Shown: positions 41,085 to 50,048, counted from the first letter of the stretch. The stretch: 64,000 nt of DNA from Streptomyces sp. JB150 (GCF_011193355.1 NZ_CP049780.1:2133307-2197306); one strand, 5' to 3'. Numbers and translations: made by a program. Notes: generated from the letters alone by a model not told the origin.

Positions 41085-42098
41085 TCACTCCCGTCCCGCG
41101 GACGTGAACGCCATGTCCGCGTACCGGTCGCCCGCCACCAGGGAGGCGAGCGGTTCCAGGACGGCCAGGTCCTCTTCCGTGAGGGTGAGGCGGGCCGCCG
41201 CGGTGTTCTCGTCCACCCGGCCGGGCTTGCTGGTGCCCGGCAGGGGGATCACCGGGAGGCCGTGGACCGTCTGCCGGTGGTGGACCCAGGCCAGGGCGAC
41301 CTGGCCGGGGGTGGCGTCGCGGCGGGCGGCGACCTCGCGGACCCGGTCCACGAGCACCGCGTTGGCCGCCGCGTTGTCGCCGGTGTAGCGGGGCTGCCGG
41401 CGGCGGAAGTCGTCGGGGGTGAGGTCCTCGGCGCGGGCGAAGGAGCCGGTGAGGAAGCCCCGGCCGAGCGGGGAGTAGGCGACCAGGGCGACGCCGAGCG
41501 CGGCGGCGGCCGGGGCGACGTTGCGTTCGATGTCGCGGCTGAACAGCGACCACTCCGACTGCACGGCGGCGATCGGGTGCACGGCGTGCGCGGCGCGCAG
41601 CTCGCCGGCCGTCACCTCGCTGAGGCCGAGGTGCTTGACCTTGCCCTCGCGGACCAGTTCGGCCATGGCGCCGACGGTCTCCTCGACGGGGACCCGCGGG
41701 TCGCGGCGGTGCATGTAGTAGAGGTCGATGACGTCGGTGCCGAGGCGCTGCAGGCTGGCCTCGACGGCCCGGCGCAGGTACGGCGGGTCGTTGCGGATGA
41801 TGCGCCGGGCGGGGTCGTCCGGCGGTATCGACAGCCCGAACTTGGTGGCGATGACCAGCTCGTCGCGGTGCGCCCGCACGAAGGGGGCGAGGAAGCGTTC
41901 GTTGTCCCCGTCGCCGTAGGCGTCCGCCGTGTCGAACAGGGTGACGCCGCGTTCCAGGGCCCGTTCCAGCGTGGCCCGGGACTCCCCGGCGTCGGCCGGG
42001 CCGTAGGCGAAGCTCATGCCCATGCAGCCGAGGCCCTGTCCTCCCACCTCCGGGCCGTGCGCGCCGAGCCGGACGGTGGGGAGGGTGGTGGTGGTCAT
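41085..42098 (-). CDS. aldo/keto reductase
   Basis: A 337-aa NADPH-dependent AKR of the YhdN/Tas-like group. VGGQGLGCMGMSFAYGP opens it. Catalytic Asp is in FDTADAYGDG, Lys in VIATKFGL and His in DLYYMHRRDP. IPLPGTSKPGRVDEN is the NADPH-binding loop near the end. It reduces aldehydes or ketones. Its ATG overlaps the TGA of merR by 4 bases (ATGA), so both are one operon. Regulation by that MerR is very likely. Confidence 0.94.
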   Translation of the reverse strand: MTTTTLPTVRLGAHGPEVGGQGLGCMGMSFAYGPADAGESRATLERALERGVTLFDTADAYGDGDNERFLAPFVRAHRDELVIATKFGLSIPPDDPARRIIRNDPPYLRRAVEASLQRLGTDVIDLYYMHRRDPRVPVEETVGAMAELVREGKVKHLGLSEVTAGELRAAHAVHPIAAVQSEWSLFSRDIERNVAPAAAALGVALVAYSPLGRGFLTGSFARAEDLTPDDFRRRQPRYTGDNAAANAVLVDRVREVAARRDATPGQVALAWVHHRQTVHGLPVIPLPGTSKPGRVDENTAAARLTLTEEDLAVLEPLASLVAGDRYADMAFTSAGRE

Positions 42099-42556
42099 CG
42101 GGTCCTCTCGGAGTAAATGCCGATCTTGCGGTCGAGTACGGCGAGCGTGTCCTGCAGTTCGGTGATCCTCTTGAGGACGTCCCGGCGGGTCGCCTCCAGC
42201 AGTTCGCGCCGTTCGGGGTAGGTGTCGTCGCCCTGGCGCACCAGCTCGGCGTACCGGACCATGTCCGCGACCGGCATTCCGGTCAGCCGCAGCTTGCCGA
42301 CCAGGTCCAGCCAGTCCAGGTCGCGGTTGGTGTAGCGGCGCTGGCCGGTGTGCGAGCGGTCGATGTGGGACATCAGGCCGATCCGTTCGTACCAGCGCAG
42401 GGTGTGGGCGCTCAGGCCGGTGAAGGCGGCGACCTCGCTGATCGTGTAGCGGTCCTGGCCGTCCGGGCGGGGGTGCCGGGGTGGCGCGGCGGAGCAGATG
42501 TCGGTCGTGCTGGGCTGGTCGTCGGTGGCCGCGGGCATGGTCTGCATCACCGTCAT
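42095..42556 (-). CDS. MerR family transcriptional regulator
   Basis: A 153-aa regulator. An N-terminal extension of about 35 residues precedes the HTH: YTISEVAAFTGLSAHTLRWYERIGL, then RRYTNRDLDWLDLVGKLRLTGMPV. A dimerising coiled coil follows (ELLEATRRDVLKRITELQDTLAVLDRKI). There is no metal-binding Cys pattern at the C-terminus, so it probably senses an organic or redox signal, as do SoxR/NmlR-like relatives next to AKRs. Its own promoter contains the MerR palindrome and predicts a leaderless mRNA. Confidence 0.93.
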   Translation of the reverse strand: MTVMQTMPAATDDQPSTTDICSAAPPRHPRPDGQDRYTISEVAAFTGLSAHTLRWYERIGLMSHIDRSHTGQRRYTNRDLDWLDLVGKLRLTGMPVADMVRYAELVRQGDDTYPERRELLEATRRDVLKRITELQDTLAVLDRKIGIYSERTR

Positions 42557-42563
42557 GGCCACC

Positions 42564-42594
42564 ACGCTATGACCTTGGAGTGCACTCCAGGCAA
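42564..42594 (-). promoter_or_regulatory. MerR-type promoter with 19-bp spacer and palindrome
   Basis: On the minus strand: -35 TTGCCT (42594-42589), a 19-base spacer, and -10 TAGCGT (42569-42564). The 14-bp perfect palindrome TGGAGTGCACTCCA (42576-42589) fills most of the spacer, the classical MerR arrangement. RNA would start about 7 bases after the -10, at or one base from the ATG at 42556. Confidence 0.75.
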
Positions 42595-42652
42595 GGACAA
42601 GCCCGCCGGACCCGTCGACGGGAGCACAGCGGTGAGCGCTTAGGCTCGACGC

Positions 42653-43474
42653 ATGTCGCTGAACAGCCTCGCGTTGATCGAGAACTGGCCTGTTCCCGCC
42701 GCCGCCGCGGGTGTCGTACGGGCCGACGGCACGGTCCTCGGGATCCACGGGCCGGTGGACCGGCCCTTCCCGCTGGCCTCGGTGACCAAGCCGCTGGCCG
42801 CGTACGCGGTGCTGGTCGCCTACGAGGAGGGCGCGATCGAGCTGGACGAGCCGGCCGGGCCGCGGGGCTCGACGGTGCGTCATCTGCTGGCGCACACCTC
42901 GGGGCTGGCCTTCGACGAGCACCGTTCGACGGGGACGCCCGGCGAGCGGCGGCTGTACTCGAACGCCGGGTTCGAGGTGCTGGGCGATCATGTGGCGAAG
43001 GCCACGGACATCCCGTTCGCCGAGTATCTGCGGCAGGCGGTGCTGGAGCCGCTGGGGATGACGTCGACCTCGCTGGAGGGGTCCCCCGCGAAGGACGGGG
43101 TGTCGAGCGTGGCGGACCTGCTGCGGTTCGCCGCGGAGGTGCAGGCGCCGCGGCTGCTGGATCCGCGGACGGTGGCCGAGGCGATGAGCGTGCAGTACCC
43201 GGGGACCAAGGGGGTGCTGCCGGGGTACGGGCACCAGAACCCCAACGACTGGGGGCTCGGCTTCGAGATCCGGGACGGGAAGTCGCCGCACTGGACCGGG
43301 TCGTCGTCCTCGCCGCGGACGTTCGGTCACTTCGGGCAGTCCGGGACGTTCCTGTGGATCGACCCGGACGCGGGCGTGGCCTGCGTCGCCCTGGCCGAAC
43401 GCGCCTTCGGGCCCTGGGCGGTCGAGGCGTGGCCGCCCTTTACGGACGCGGTGCTGGCCGAGGTGCGCGGCTGA
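42653..43474 (+). CDS. serine hydrolase, beta-lactamase-like (class C/PBP4 type)
   Basis: A 273-aa protein with the SxxK motif in PLASVTKPLAAYAVL, Tyr in LYSNAGFEVLG (YxN) and a third motif near FGHFGQSGTFLW (HxG). It is shorter than AmpC and lacks a signal peptide, so it is probably a cytoplasmic esterase or peptidase of the penicillin-binding-protein-like superfamily rather than a true beta-lactamase. It is divergent from the merR operon. Confidence 0.88.
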   Translation: MSLNSLALIENWPVPAAAAGVVRADGTVLGIHGPVDRPFPLASVTKPLAAYAVLVAYEEGAIELDEPAGPRGSTVRHLLAHTSGLAFDEHRSTGTPGERRLYSNAGFEVLGDHVAKATDIPFAEYLRQAVLEPLGMTSTSLEGSPAKDGVSSVADLLRFAAEVQAPRLLDPRTVAEAMSVQYPGTKGVLPGYGHQNPNDWGLGFEIRDGKSPHWTGSSSSPRTFGHFGQSGTFLWIDPDAGVACVALAERAFGPWAVEAWPPFTDAVLAEVRG

Positions 43475-43502
43475 GCCGGCGGGAGCGGTGACCGCGTGCG
43501 GG

Positions 43503-44150
43503 TTACGCGGTCATCTCCCAGAGCAGGACGTCCGTCGCCGTCCGCGCCCGCGCCTCCACGGCCTGCGTCCCGGTGATCCTCGCCGAGTCGCCGGGACCCA
43601 GTGTCCGCGTGTCCAGGCGCAGGTCGCCCCGGACGACGTGGAGGTAGCGGAGGGGCGCGTCCGGCAGGGCGGCCCGCTCGCCCGGTGTGAGCCTGAGCAC
43701 ATGGAGGGTGGCGCCGGCGGCGGGCACCGGGTACGGGGTGGTGAGCGCCCGGGTGACCGTGTAGGCGGGGGTGCCGCCGGGGGTCAGGGGGGTCAGCCAC
43801 ATCTGGAGGAAGGTGAGCGGGGTGTCGCCGTCGTTGCGTTCGACGTGGCGGACGCCGGCCGCGGCGCTCAGGTGCTGAACGTCTCCGGGGCGTACGACGC
43901 TCTCGCGGCCCGTGGAGTCGCGATGGGTCAGCTCCCCCTCGACGACCCAGGTGACGATCTCGGTGTGGCTGTGCGGGTGCTCGTCGAAGCCGGCGCCGGG
44001 GGCGAGCCGCTCCTCGTTGCAGGCGATCAGCGCGCCGAAGCGCAGGTTGTCGGGGTCGTAGTGCGAGCCGAAGGAGAAGGCGTGCCGGGATACGATCCCC
44101 GACTCCGGGTCCCCTCCGGCAGAGCGCTCGCCGGCGCGCCGTATGTCCAT
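43503..44150 (-). CDS. pirin family protein
   Basis: A 215-aa bicupin starting at ATG 44150; GTG 44153, directly before, is an alternative. The N-terminal cupin has the metal ligands in DEHPHSHTEIVTWVVEGELTHRDS (H, H, H, E), and FGALIACNEERLAPGAGF is typical of pirins. Bacterial pirins bind Fe and include quercetinases and modulators of central metabolism. It is divergent from fasR. Confidence 0.9.
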   Translation of the reverse strand: MDIRRAGERSAGGDPESGIVSRHAFSFGSHYDPDNLRFGALIACNEERLAPGAGFDEHPHSHTEIVTWVVEGELTHRDSTGRESVVRPGDVQHLSAAAGVRHVERNDGDTPLTFLQMWLTPLTPGGTPAYTVTRALTTPYPVPAAGATLHVLRLTPGERAALPDAPLRYLHVVRGDLRLDTRTLGPGDSARITGTQAVEARARTATDVLLWEMTA

Positions 44151-44224
44151 CACGCATCCCACCGTAGACGTCCATGACGACCCGGCGGCGCATGCTCCCG
44201 TTCCGATAAGGCAGTCTTGTCCCC

Positions 44225-45427
44225 GTGCCCGAACCCGAATCCAGCAGCCCCGTAGCCGCACGCCGCGCCCATCCGCACGACGCGACCCTGAAGCGGCTGG
44301 AGAAGTCCTCCGGATCCCTCGCCGCGCAGGCCATCGCGCGCATGGACGAGACCCTGCCGTGGTACCGGGCCATGCCACCGGAGAACCGTTCCTGGATCGG
44401 GCTGGTCGCGCAGGCGGGTATCGCGGCGTTCACGGAGTGGTTCCGGCGCCCGGACGCCCCGCAGGCGATCTCCACCGACGTCTTCGGGACCGCGCCGCGC
44501 GAGCTGACCCGGGCGATCACGCTGCGGCAGACCGTGGAGATGGTGCGCACCACCATCGAGGTCATGGAGTCGGCCATCGACGAGGTCGCGGCGCCCGGCG
44601 ACGAGTCGGTGCTGCGCGAGGCGCTGCTGGTGTACGCGCGGGAGATCGCCTTCGCCACCGCGCAGGTCTACGCCCAGGCCGCCGAGGCACGCGGTGCCTG
44701 GGACGCCCGCCTGGAGTCGCTGGTGGTGAACGCGGTCCTGAGCGGGGAGGCCGACGAGGGGGCGGTCTCGCGGGCCGCCGCGCTGGGCTGGAACTCGCCG
44801 GAGCACGTCTGCGTGGTGCTGGGCACGGCACCCGACGGCGACTCCGAGCTGACCGTGGAGGCGATCCGGCGGGCGGCCCGGCACGCCAAGCTGCAGGTGC
44901 TCACCGGGGTCCTCGGGGACCGGCTGGTCGTCATCGCCGGCGGCAGCGACAACCCGCTGGCGGTCGCGAAGTCGCTGATCGGGCCGTTCGCGGCGGGGCC
45001 CGTGGTGGCGGGTCCGATCGTGCCGGACCTGCTGGCCGCGACCCGGTCCGCGCAGGCCGCCGCGGCCGGACTGAAGGCGTGTTCCGCCTGGCAGGACGCC
45101 CCGCGGCCGGTGCTGGCGGACGATCTGCTGCCGGAGCGCGCGATCGCCGGAGACCCGGGCGCCCGCGAGCAGTTGGTGGAGGAGATCTACAGACCGCTGG
45201 AGGAGGCCGGGTCCGCGCTCCTGGAGACGCTGAGTGTGTATCTGGAGCAGGCGAGCAGTCTGGAGGGGGCCGCCCGGATGCTCTTCGTTCACCCGAACAC
45301 CGTCCGCTACCGGCTCCGACGTGTGACTGACGTCACCGGCTGGTCCCCTTCCGATGTACGCTCCGCCTTCACACTGCGGATCGCGCTCATCCTGGGGCGT
45401 CTGGCCGACGGGGATGCCCAGCCCTAG
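44225..45427 (+). CDS. fasR: PucR-type regulator of fatty acid synthesis, FasR
   Basis: A 400-aa protein from GTG 44225. The C-terminal 60 residues are a PucR-type HTH: SVYLEQASSLEGAARMLFVH then PNTVRYRLRRVTDVTGW. The central part is a GGDEF-like/PucR sensing region. The gene lies directly upstream of fabD, as does fasR in S. coelicolor, where FasR activates fabDHPF. A perfect TTTTGTG/CACAAAA inverted repeat begins just after its stop, in the fabD promoter. Confidence 0.92.
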   Translation: MPEPESSSPVAARRAHPHDATLKRLEKSSGSLAAQAIARMDETLPWYRAMPPENRSWIGLVAQAGIAAFTEWFRRPDAPQAISTDVFGTAPRELTRAITLRQTVEMVRTTIEVMESAIDEVAAPGDESVLREALLVYAREIAFATAQVYAQAAEARGAWDARLESLVVNAVLSGEADEGAVSRAAALGWNSPEHVCVVLGTAPDGDSELTVEAIRRAARHAKLQVLTGVLGDRLVVIAGGSDNPLAVAKSLIGPFAAGPVVAGPIVPDLLAATRSAQAAAAGLKACSAWQDAPRPVLADDLLPERAIAGDPGAREQLVEEIYRPLEEAGSALLETLSVYLEQASSLEGAARMLFVHPNTVRYRLRRVTDVTGWSPSDVRSAFTLRIALILGRLADGDAQP

Positions 45428-45429
45428 GC

Positions 45430-45450
45430 TTTTGTGCGGGGTCCACAAAA
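45430..45450 (+). promoter_or_regulatory. probable FasR operator upstream of fabD
   Basis: TTTTGTG, a 7-base GC spacer, then CACAAAA: a perfect 7-bp inverted repeat 60-80 bases before fabD and 3 bases after the fasR stop codon. It fits an activator site upstream of the fab operon promoter. I recall that FasR binds here in S. coelicolor, but the exact sequence was not checked. Confidence 0.65.
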
Positions 45451-45510
45451 CCCCTTGCTGTTCTTCGTCCTTGTCCCCACGGGCGGCCGTGCCCGTCCCC
45501 AAGAGAGAGT

Positions 45511-46455
45511 GTGAGAGTGCTCGTACTCGTCGCTCCCGGCCAGGGCGCTCAGACGCCCGGCTTCCTGACCCCCTGGCTCGACCTGCCCGGTGCCGCCGAA
45601 CGCGTCGCCGCCTGGTCGGAGGCCATCGGACTGGACCTCGCCCACTACGGCACGAAGGCCGGCGCGGAGGAGATCCGCGACACCGCCGTCGCCCAGCCGC
45701 TGCTGGTCGCCGCCGGCATTCTGTCGGCCACGGCACTCGGTGACATCCGGCCGGGTGCGGTCGCGGGCCACAGCGTCGGTGAGATCACCGCCGCCGCCCT
45801 CTCCGGCGTCCTCGACGACACCGCCGCGCTGACCCTCGTGCGCAAGCGCGGGCTGGCCATGGCGGAGGCCGCCGCGATCACCGCGACCGGCATGTCGGCG
45901 CTGCTCGGCGGCGACCCCGAGGTGAGCGTCGCCCACCTGGAGAAGCTGGGCCTGACCCCGGCGAACGTCAACGGCGCCGGCCAGATCGTCGCCGCGGGCA
46001 CGCTGGAGCAGCTGGCCGCGCTGAACGAGGACAAGCCCGAGGGCGTCCGCAAGATCGTTCCGCTGCAGGTGGCCGGCGCGTTCCACACCCACCACATGGC
46101 CCCCGCGGTCGACAAGCTGGCCGAGGCCGCCCGCGCGCTGACGCCCGCCGACCCGGCGGTGCCGTACGTCTCCAACAAGGACGGGCAGACCGTCGCCACC
46201 GGTGACGAGGTCGTCTCCCGGCTGGTCGGCCAGGTCGCCAACCCGGTCCGCTGGGACCTGTGCATGGAGACCTTCAAGGCCATGGGCGTCACCGCCCTGC
46301 TGGAGGTCTGCCCCGGCGGCACCCTCACCGGTCTCGCCAAGCGCGCCCTGCCCGGTGTGCGGACGCTGGCCCTGAAGACCCCCGACGACCTCGACGCGGC
46401 CCGTGAGCTGATCGCGGCCGCCACCGAAGCTGCCGCCGACGCGGCGGGCGCCTGA
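45511..46455 (+). CDS. fabD: malonyl-CoA:ACP malonyltransferase
   Basis: A 314-aa enzyme that loads malonyl groups from CoA onto acyl carrier protein. LVLVAPGQGAQTPGFL opens it. GHSVGEITAAALSG carries the catalytic Ser, and GAFHTHHM carries the His; VNGAGQIVAAG is also conserved. GTG 45511 and GTG 45517 are both possible starts and differ by two residues. First gene of the fabD-fabH-acpP-fabF operon. Confidence 0.97.
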   Translation: MRVLVLVAPGQGAQTPGFLTPWLDLPGAAERVAAWSEAIGLDLAHYGTKAGAEEIRDTAVAQPLLVAAGILSATALGDIRPGAVAGHSVGEITAAALSGVLDDTAALTLVRKRGLAMAEAAAITATGMSALLGGDPEVSVAHLEKLGLTPANVNGAGQIVAAGTLEQLAALNEDKPEGVRKIVPLQVAGAFHTHHMAPAVDKLAEAARALTPADPAVPYVSNKDGQTVATGDEVVSRLVGQVANPVRWDLCMETFKAMGVTALLEVCPGGTLTGLAKRALPGVRTLALKTPDDLDAARELIAAATEAAADAAGA

Positions 46456-46477
46456 GCCCGAAGGAGCCGACCGACCC

Positions 46478-47479
46478 ATGTCGAAGATCAAGCCCGCGAA
46501 GGGCGCCCCGTACGCCCGCATCCTGGGCGTGGGCGGCTACCGGCCCACCCGCGTGGTGCCCAACGAGGTGATCCTCGAGACGATCGACTCGTCGGACGAG
46601 TGGATCCGTTCGCGGTCCGGCATCCAGACCCGTCACTGGGCGAACGACGAGGAGACCGTCGCCGCGATGTCGCTGGAGGCGTCCGGCAAGGCCATCGCGG
46701 ACGCCGGGATCACCGCCGGGCAGATCGGCGCGGTGATCGTCTCCACCGTCACGCACTTCAAGCAAACCCCGGCCGTCGCCACCGAGATCGCCGACAAGCT
46801 CGGCACGAACAAGGCCGCCGCCTTCGACATCTCGGCGGGCTGCGCCGGCTTCGGATACGGCCTCACCCTCGCCAAGGGCATGATCGTCGAGGGTTCCGCC
46901 GAGTACGTCCTGGTGATCGGCGTGGAGCGGCTGAGCGACCTCACCGACCTGGAGGACCGCGCGACGGCCTTCCTGTTCGGTGACGGCGCCGGCGCCGTCG
47001 TCGTCGGCCCCTCGGACGAGCCGGCCATCGGCCCCACCATCTGGGGCTCCGAGGGCGACAAGGCCGAGACCATCAAGCAGACCGTGCCGTGGACGGACTA
47101 CCGCACGGGCGACGTCGAGCGGTTCCCCGCGATCACGCAGGAGGGCCAGGCGGTGTTCCGCTGGGCCGTCTTCGAGATGGCGAAGGTCGCCCAGCAGGCG
47201 CTGGACGCGGCCGGCATCACCGCCGACGACCTGGACGTCTTCATCCCGCACCAGGCCAACGAGCGGATCATCGACTCGATGGTGAAGACCCTCAAGCTGC
47301 CGGAGACCGTCACGGTCGCCCGCGACGTGCGCACCACCGGCAACACCTCGGCCGCCTCGATCCCGCTCGCGATGGAGCGGCTTCTGGCGACCGGCGAGGC
47401 GAAGAGCGGCGACACCGCGCTCGTCATCGGATTCGGGGCGGGTCTCGTCTACGCCGCGTCGGTCGTTACCCTCCCCTAG
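46478..47479 (+). CDS. fabH: beta-ketoacyl-ACP synthase III
   Basis: A 333-aa condensing enzyme that starts fatty acid chains, joining an acyl-CoA (isobutyryl- or anteiso-type in Streptomyces) to malonyl-ACP. The Cys-His-Asn triad is visible: Cys122 in DISAGCAGFGYG, His in FIPHQANERI and Asn in TTGNTSAASIP. The start is 22 bases after fabD, with GAAGGAG before the ATG. Confidence 0.97.
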   Translation: MSKIKPAKGAPYARILGVGGYRPTRVVPNEVILETIDSSDEWIRSRSGIQTRHWANDEETVAAMSLEASGKAIADAGITAGQIGAVIVSTVTHFKQTPAVATEIADKLGTNKAAAFDISAGCAGFGYGLTLAKGMIVEGSAEYVLVIGVERLSDLTDLEDRATAFLFGDGAGAVVVGPSDEPAIGPTIWGSEGDKAETIKQTVPWTDYRTGDVERFPAITQEGQAVFRWAVFEMAKVAQQALDAAGITADDLDVFIPHQANERIIDSMVKTLKLPETVTVARDVRTTGNTSAASIPLAMERLLATGEAKSGDTALVIGFGAGLVYAASVVTLP

Positions 47480-47557
47480 GCACTCCGTGCCGGATCGTGC
47501 CGATCCGTCACGGACGCCACCGCCACACCCTCTGGAAAACAACGAAGGAGCGCCAAC

Positions 47558-47806
47558 ATGGCCGCCACTCAGGAAGAGATCGTCGCCGGTCTCGCCGAAA
47601 TCGTGAACGAGATCGCCGGCATCCCGGTTGAGGACGTCCAGCTGGACAAGTCCTTCACCGACGACCTGGACGTCGACTCGCTGTCCATGGTCGAGGTCGT
47701 CGTCGCCGCCGAGGAGCGCTTCGACGTCAAGATCCCCGACGAGGACGTCAAGAACCTCAAGACCGTCGGCGACGCGACCGAGTACATCCTCAAGCACCAG
47801 GCCTGA
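47558..47806 (+). CDS. acpP: acyl carrier protein
   Basis: An 82-aa acidic helical protein. Ser41 in DLDVDSLSMVEVV is the phosphopantetheine attachment site. AAGGAGCGCCAAC precedes the ATG. It carries growing acyl chains between the Fab enzymes; the position between fabH and fabF identifies it as the fatty acid rather than a polyketide ACP. Confidence 0.97.
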   Translation: MAATQEEIVAGLAEIVNEIAGIPVEDVQLDKSFTDDLDVDSLSMVEVVVAAEERFDVKIPDEDVKNLKTVGDATEYILKHQA

Positions 47807-47883
47807 TCCTCGATCAGGCTGCTGCCTGCCCCGCCACCCGGCGGTGGCGCCGCTGAATCCACCGATCTGGAGAAAGAATTCCC

Positions 47884-49155
47884 GTGAGCCCGACCAATCG
47901 CACCGTGGTCGTCACCGGTATCGGCGCAACCACACCGCTGGGTGGCGACGCAGCCTCCACCTGGGAGGGCCTGGTCGCCGGGCGCTCCGGCGTCAAGCCC
48001 CTCGAACAGGACTGGGCCGCCGAGCAGGCGGTCCGGATCGCCGCGTCCGTGGCCGTGGAGCCCTCCGAGGTCATCCCGCGGCCGCAGGCCCGCCGGCTGG
48101 ACCGGTCCGCGCAGTTCGCGCTGGTCGCCGCCCAGGAGGCGTGGGCCGACGCGGGCTTCACCGGCAAGGCCGGTGAGGACGGCTCGGTCGACCCCGACCG
48201 GCTGGGCGCGGTCATCGCCTCCGGCATCGGTGGTGTGACGACCCTGCTGGACCAGTACGACGTGCTGAAGGAGAAGGGCGTCCGCCGCGTCTCCCCGCAC
48301 ACCGTCCCCATGCTCATGCCGAACAGCCCGTCGGCGAACGTCGGTCTGGCCGTGAACGCCCGCGCGGGTGTGCACACGCCGGTCTCCGCGTGCGCGTCCG
48401 GCGCCGAGGCCATCGGCTACGCCATCGAGATGATCCGCACCGGCCGCGCGGACGTGGTCGTCGCCGGCGGTACGGAGGCGGCCATCCACCCCCTGCCGAT
48501 CGCCGCGTTCGGCAACATGATGGCGATGTCCAAGAACAACGACGACCCGCAGGGCGCGTCCCGGCCGTACGACGTCGCGCGGGACGGCTTCGTCCTCGGC
48601 GAGGGCGCCGGTGTGATCGTCCTGGAGTCCGCCGAGCACGCCGCCAAGCGCGGGGCGCGGGTGTACGCCGAGGCGGTCGGGCAGGGCATCTCCGCCGACA
48701 GCCACGACATCGTGCAGCCGGAGCCGGAGGGCCGCGGCATCGCGCACGCGCTGCAGAACCTGCTGGAGCGCACCGACCTGGACCCGGCGGAGATCGTGCA
48801 CGTCAACGCGCACGCGACGTCGACGCCCGCCGGTGACGTGGCCGAACTGAAGGCGCTGCGGAAGGTGTTCGGTGACGAGGCGGACCACTTCGCGGTGTCC
48901 GCGACGAAGTCGATGACCGGGCATCTGCTGGGTGGTGCGGGCGGTGTCGAGTCCGTCGCCACGATCCTGGCGCTGTACCACCGGGTGGCGCCGCCCACCA
49001 TCAACATCGAGAACCTCGACCCGGAGGCGGAGGCGAACGCGGACATCGTCCGCGGGGAGGCGCGGAAGCTGCCCGTCGAGGGCCGTATCGCCGCCCTCAA
49101 CGACTCGTTCGGGTTCGGCGGGCACAACGTGGTGCTGGCGTTCCGGACGGTGTGA
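47884..49155 (+). CDS. fabF: beta-ketoacyl-ACP synthase II
   Basis: A 423-aa elongating condensing enzyme, GTG start. The triad is Cys170 in PVSACASGAEAIG, His in NAHATSTPAGD and His in KSMTGHLLGGAGG. FGFGGHNVVLAF ends the protein in the usual way. It is last in the operon and followed by a terminator. No fabG, fabA/fabZ or fabI gene is present in the window; these lie elsewhere in Streptomyces. Confidence 0.97.
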   Translation: MSPTNRTVVVTGIGATTPLGGDAASTWEGLVAGRSGVKPLEQDWAAEQAVRIAASVAVEPSEVIPRPQARRLDRSAQFALVAAQEAWADAGFTGKAGEDGSVDPDRLGAVIASGIGGVTTLLDQYDVLKEKGVRRVSPHTVPMLMPNSPSANVGLAVNARAGVHTPVSACASGAEAIGYAIEMIRTGRADVVVAGGTEAAIHPLPIAAFGNMMAMSKNNDDPQGASRPYDVARDGFVLGEGAGVIVLESAEHAAKRGARVYAEAVGQGISADSHDIVQPEPEGRGIAHALQNLLERTDLDPAEIVHVNAHATSTPAGDVAELKALRKVFGDEADHFAVSATKSMTGHLLGGAGGVESVATILALYHRVAPPTINIENLDPEAEANADIVRGEARKLPVEGRIAALNDSFGFGGHNVVLAFRTV

Positions 49156-49175
49156 CTGTCGTCGGTCGTGAGGAG

Positions 49176-49203
49176 CGGCCCGTCCCCTTCGGGGGGCGGG
49201 CCG
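49176..49203 (+). terminator. terminator after the fab operon
   Basis: CGGCCCGTCCCC pairs with GGGGGCGGGCCG (one G-T) around a 4-base TTCG-type loop, 21 bases after the fabF stop. Confidence 0.8.
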
Positions 49204-49251
49204 TTCGCCGTTCCGTCGACGGTGCGTTGCCGGGTGCGGACCGTGGGGCTT

Positions 49252-49275
49252 CTCGCGCGGTTCCCCGCGCCCCTT
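49252..49275. repeat. dispersed Streptomyces intergenic repeat, copy 3
   Basis: CTCGCGCGGTTCCCCGCG followed by CCCCTT; three changes from the copies at 21803 and 22071. It lies between fabF and the convergent DUF3145 gene. Confidence 0.6.
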
Positions 49276-49300
49276 GGGTGGGTTCTCCCGACCGTGTGGT

Positions 49301-49795
49301 CTACACGACCTGGTGGAGCCAGCGGACCGGGGCGCCCTCGCCCGCGTATCTGAAGGGCTCCAGTTCGTCGTCCCAGGGCTTGCCCAGCAGCTTGGCGATC
49401 TCCGCTTCCAGGTCGGTCTCGCCGCGCTGGGAGCGCAGCAGGGCGGCGCGCAGGCGGTCCTCGGGGATCAGGATGTCGCCGTGGATGCCGGTGACGGCGT
49501 GGAAGATGCCGAGGTCGGGAGTGCAGCTGTAGCGCTCGCCCTCGGCGGTGGGGCAGGGTTCCGCGGTGACCTCGAAGCGCAGCAAGTGCCAGCCGCGCAG
49601 CGCGGAGGCCAGCTTGGAGGCCGTGCCCGCCTCGCCCTGCCAGGAGAACTCCGAGCGCCAGGTACCGGGGGCGGCGGGCTGCCGGATCCAGTCGAGGTTG
49701 ACGCGCGTGCCGAGCACCCCGGCGACGGCCCACTCGACGTGCGGGCACAGCGCGCGCGGCGCGGAGTGCACGTACAGAACTCCACGTGTCGTCAC
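49301..49795 (-). CDS. DUF3145 family protein
   Basis: A 164-aa protein from GTG 49795 (GGAGG 5 bases before). It starts VTTRGVLYVHSAPRALCPHVEWA and contains NLDWIRQPAAPGTWRSEFSW, the conserved Trp-rich core of DUF3145, and LLGKPWDDELEPFRYAGEG near the end. The family is actinobacterial, and I recall it near the fab genes in Streptomyces. Function unknown. Confidence 0.92.
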   Translation of the reverse strand: MTTRGVLYVHSAPRALCPHVEWAVAGVLGTRVNLDWIRQPAAPGTWRSEFSWQGEAGTASKLASALRGWHLLRFEVTAEPCPTAEGERYSCTPDLGIFHAVTGIHGDILIPEDRLRAALLRSQRGETDLEAEIAKLLGKPWDDELEPFRYAGEGAPVRWLHQVV

Positions 49796-50048
49796 CGGTA
49801 CCTCCGGGCTGAGCGGGACTGGGGGCGGACGGGCGGGCGGCGGTGGCCCTGCAGGCCACGTTGATGGCGAGGCTACCGTGCGACGGCGCAAGGAGTGTGA
49901 CGTACCGTCGGTCCCGGTACCGGGAAACCTCCGCCATTCACCCGGCAGGACGCCTGTGCGGGTGTGACCCGTTCCATGGGATGCGCCGGGAACCCTGGGA
50001 CGCTGTCATGGGTTGAGGAACATGACACGACATCACGGGTGACAAGGG

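Noticed and set aside
42653..43474. Calling this an antibiotic-resistance beta-lactamase
   Set aside because: No signal peptide, short length, and only the general SxxK/YxN pattern. A cytoplasmic esterase or peptidase is more likely.
45511..49155. Treating the fab genes as part of a polyketide cluster
   Set aside because: Gene order fasR-fabD-fabH-acpP-fabF and the FabH-type Cys-His-Asn triad identify primary fatty acid synthesis. No ketosynthase chain-length factor is present.
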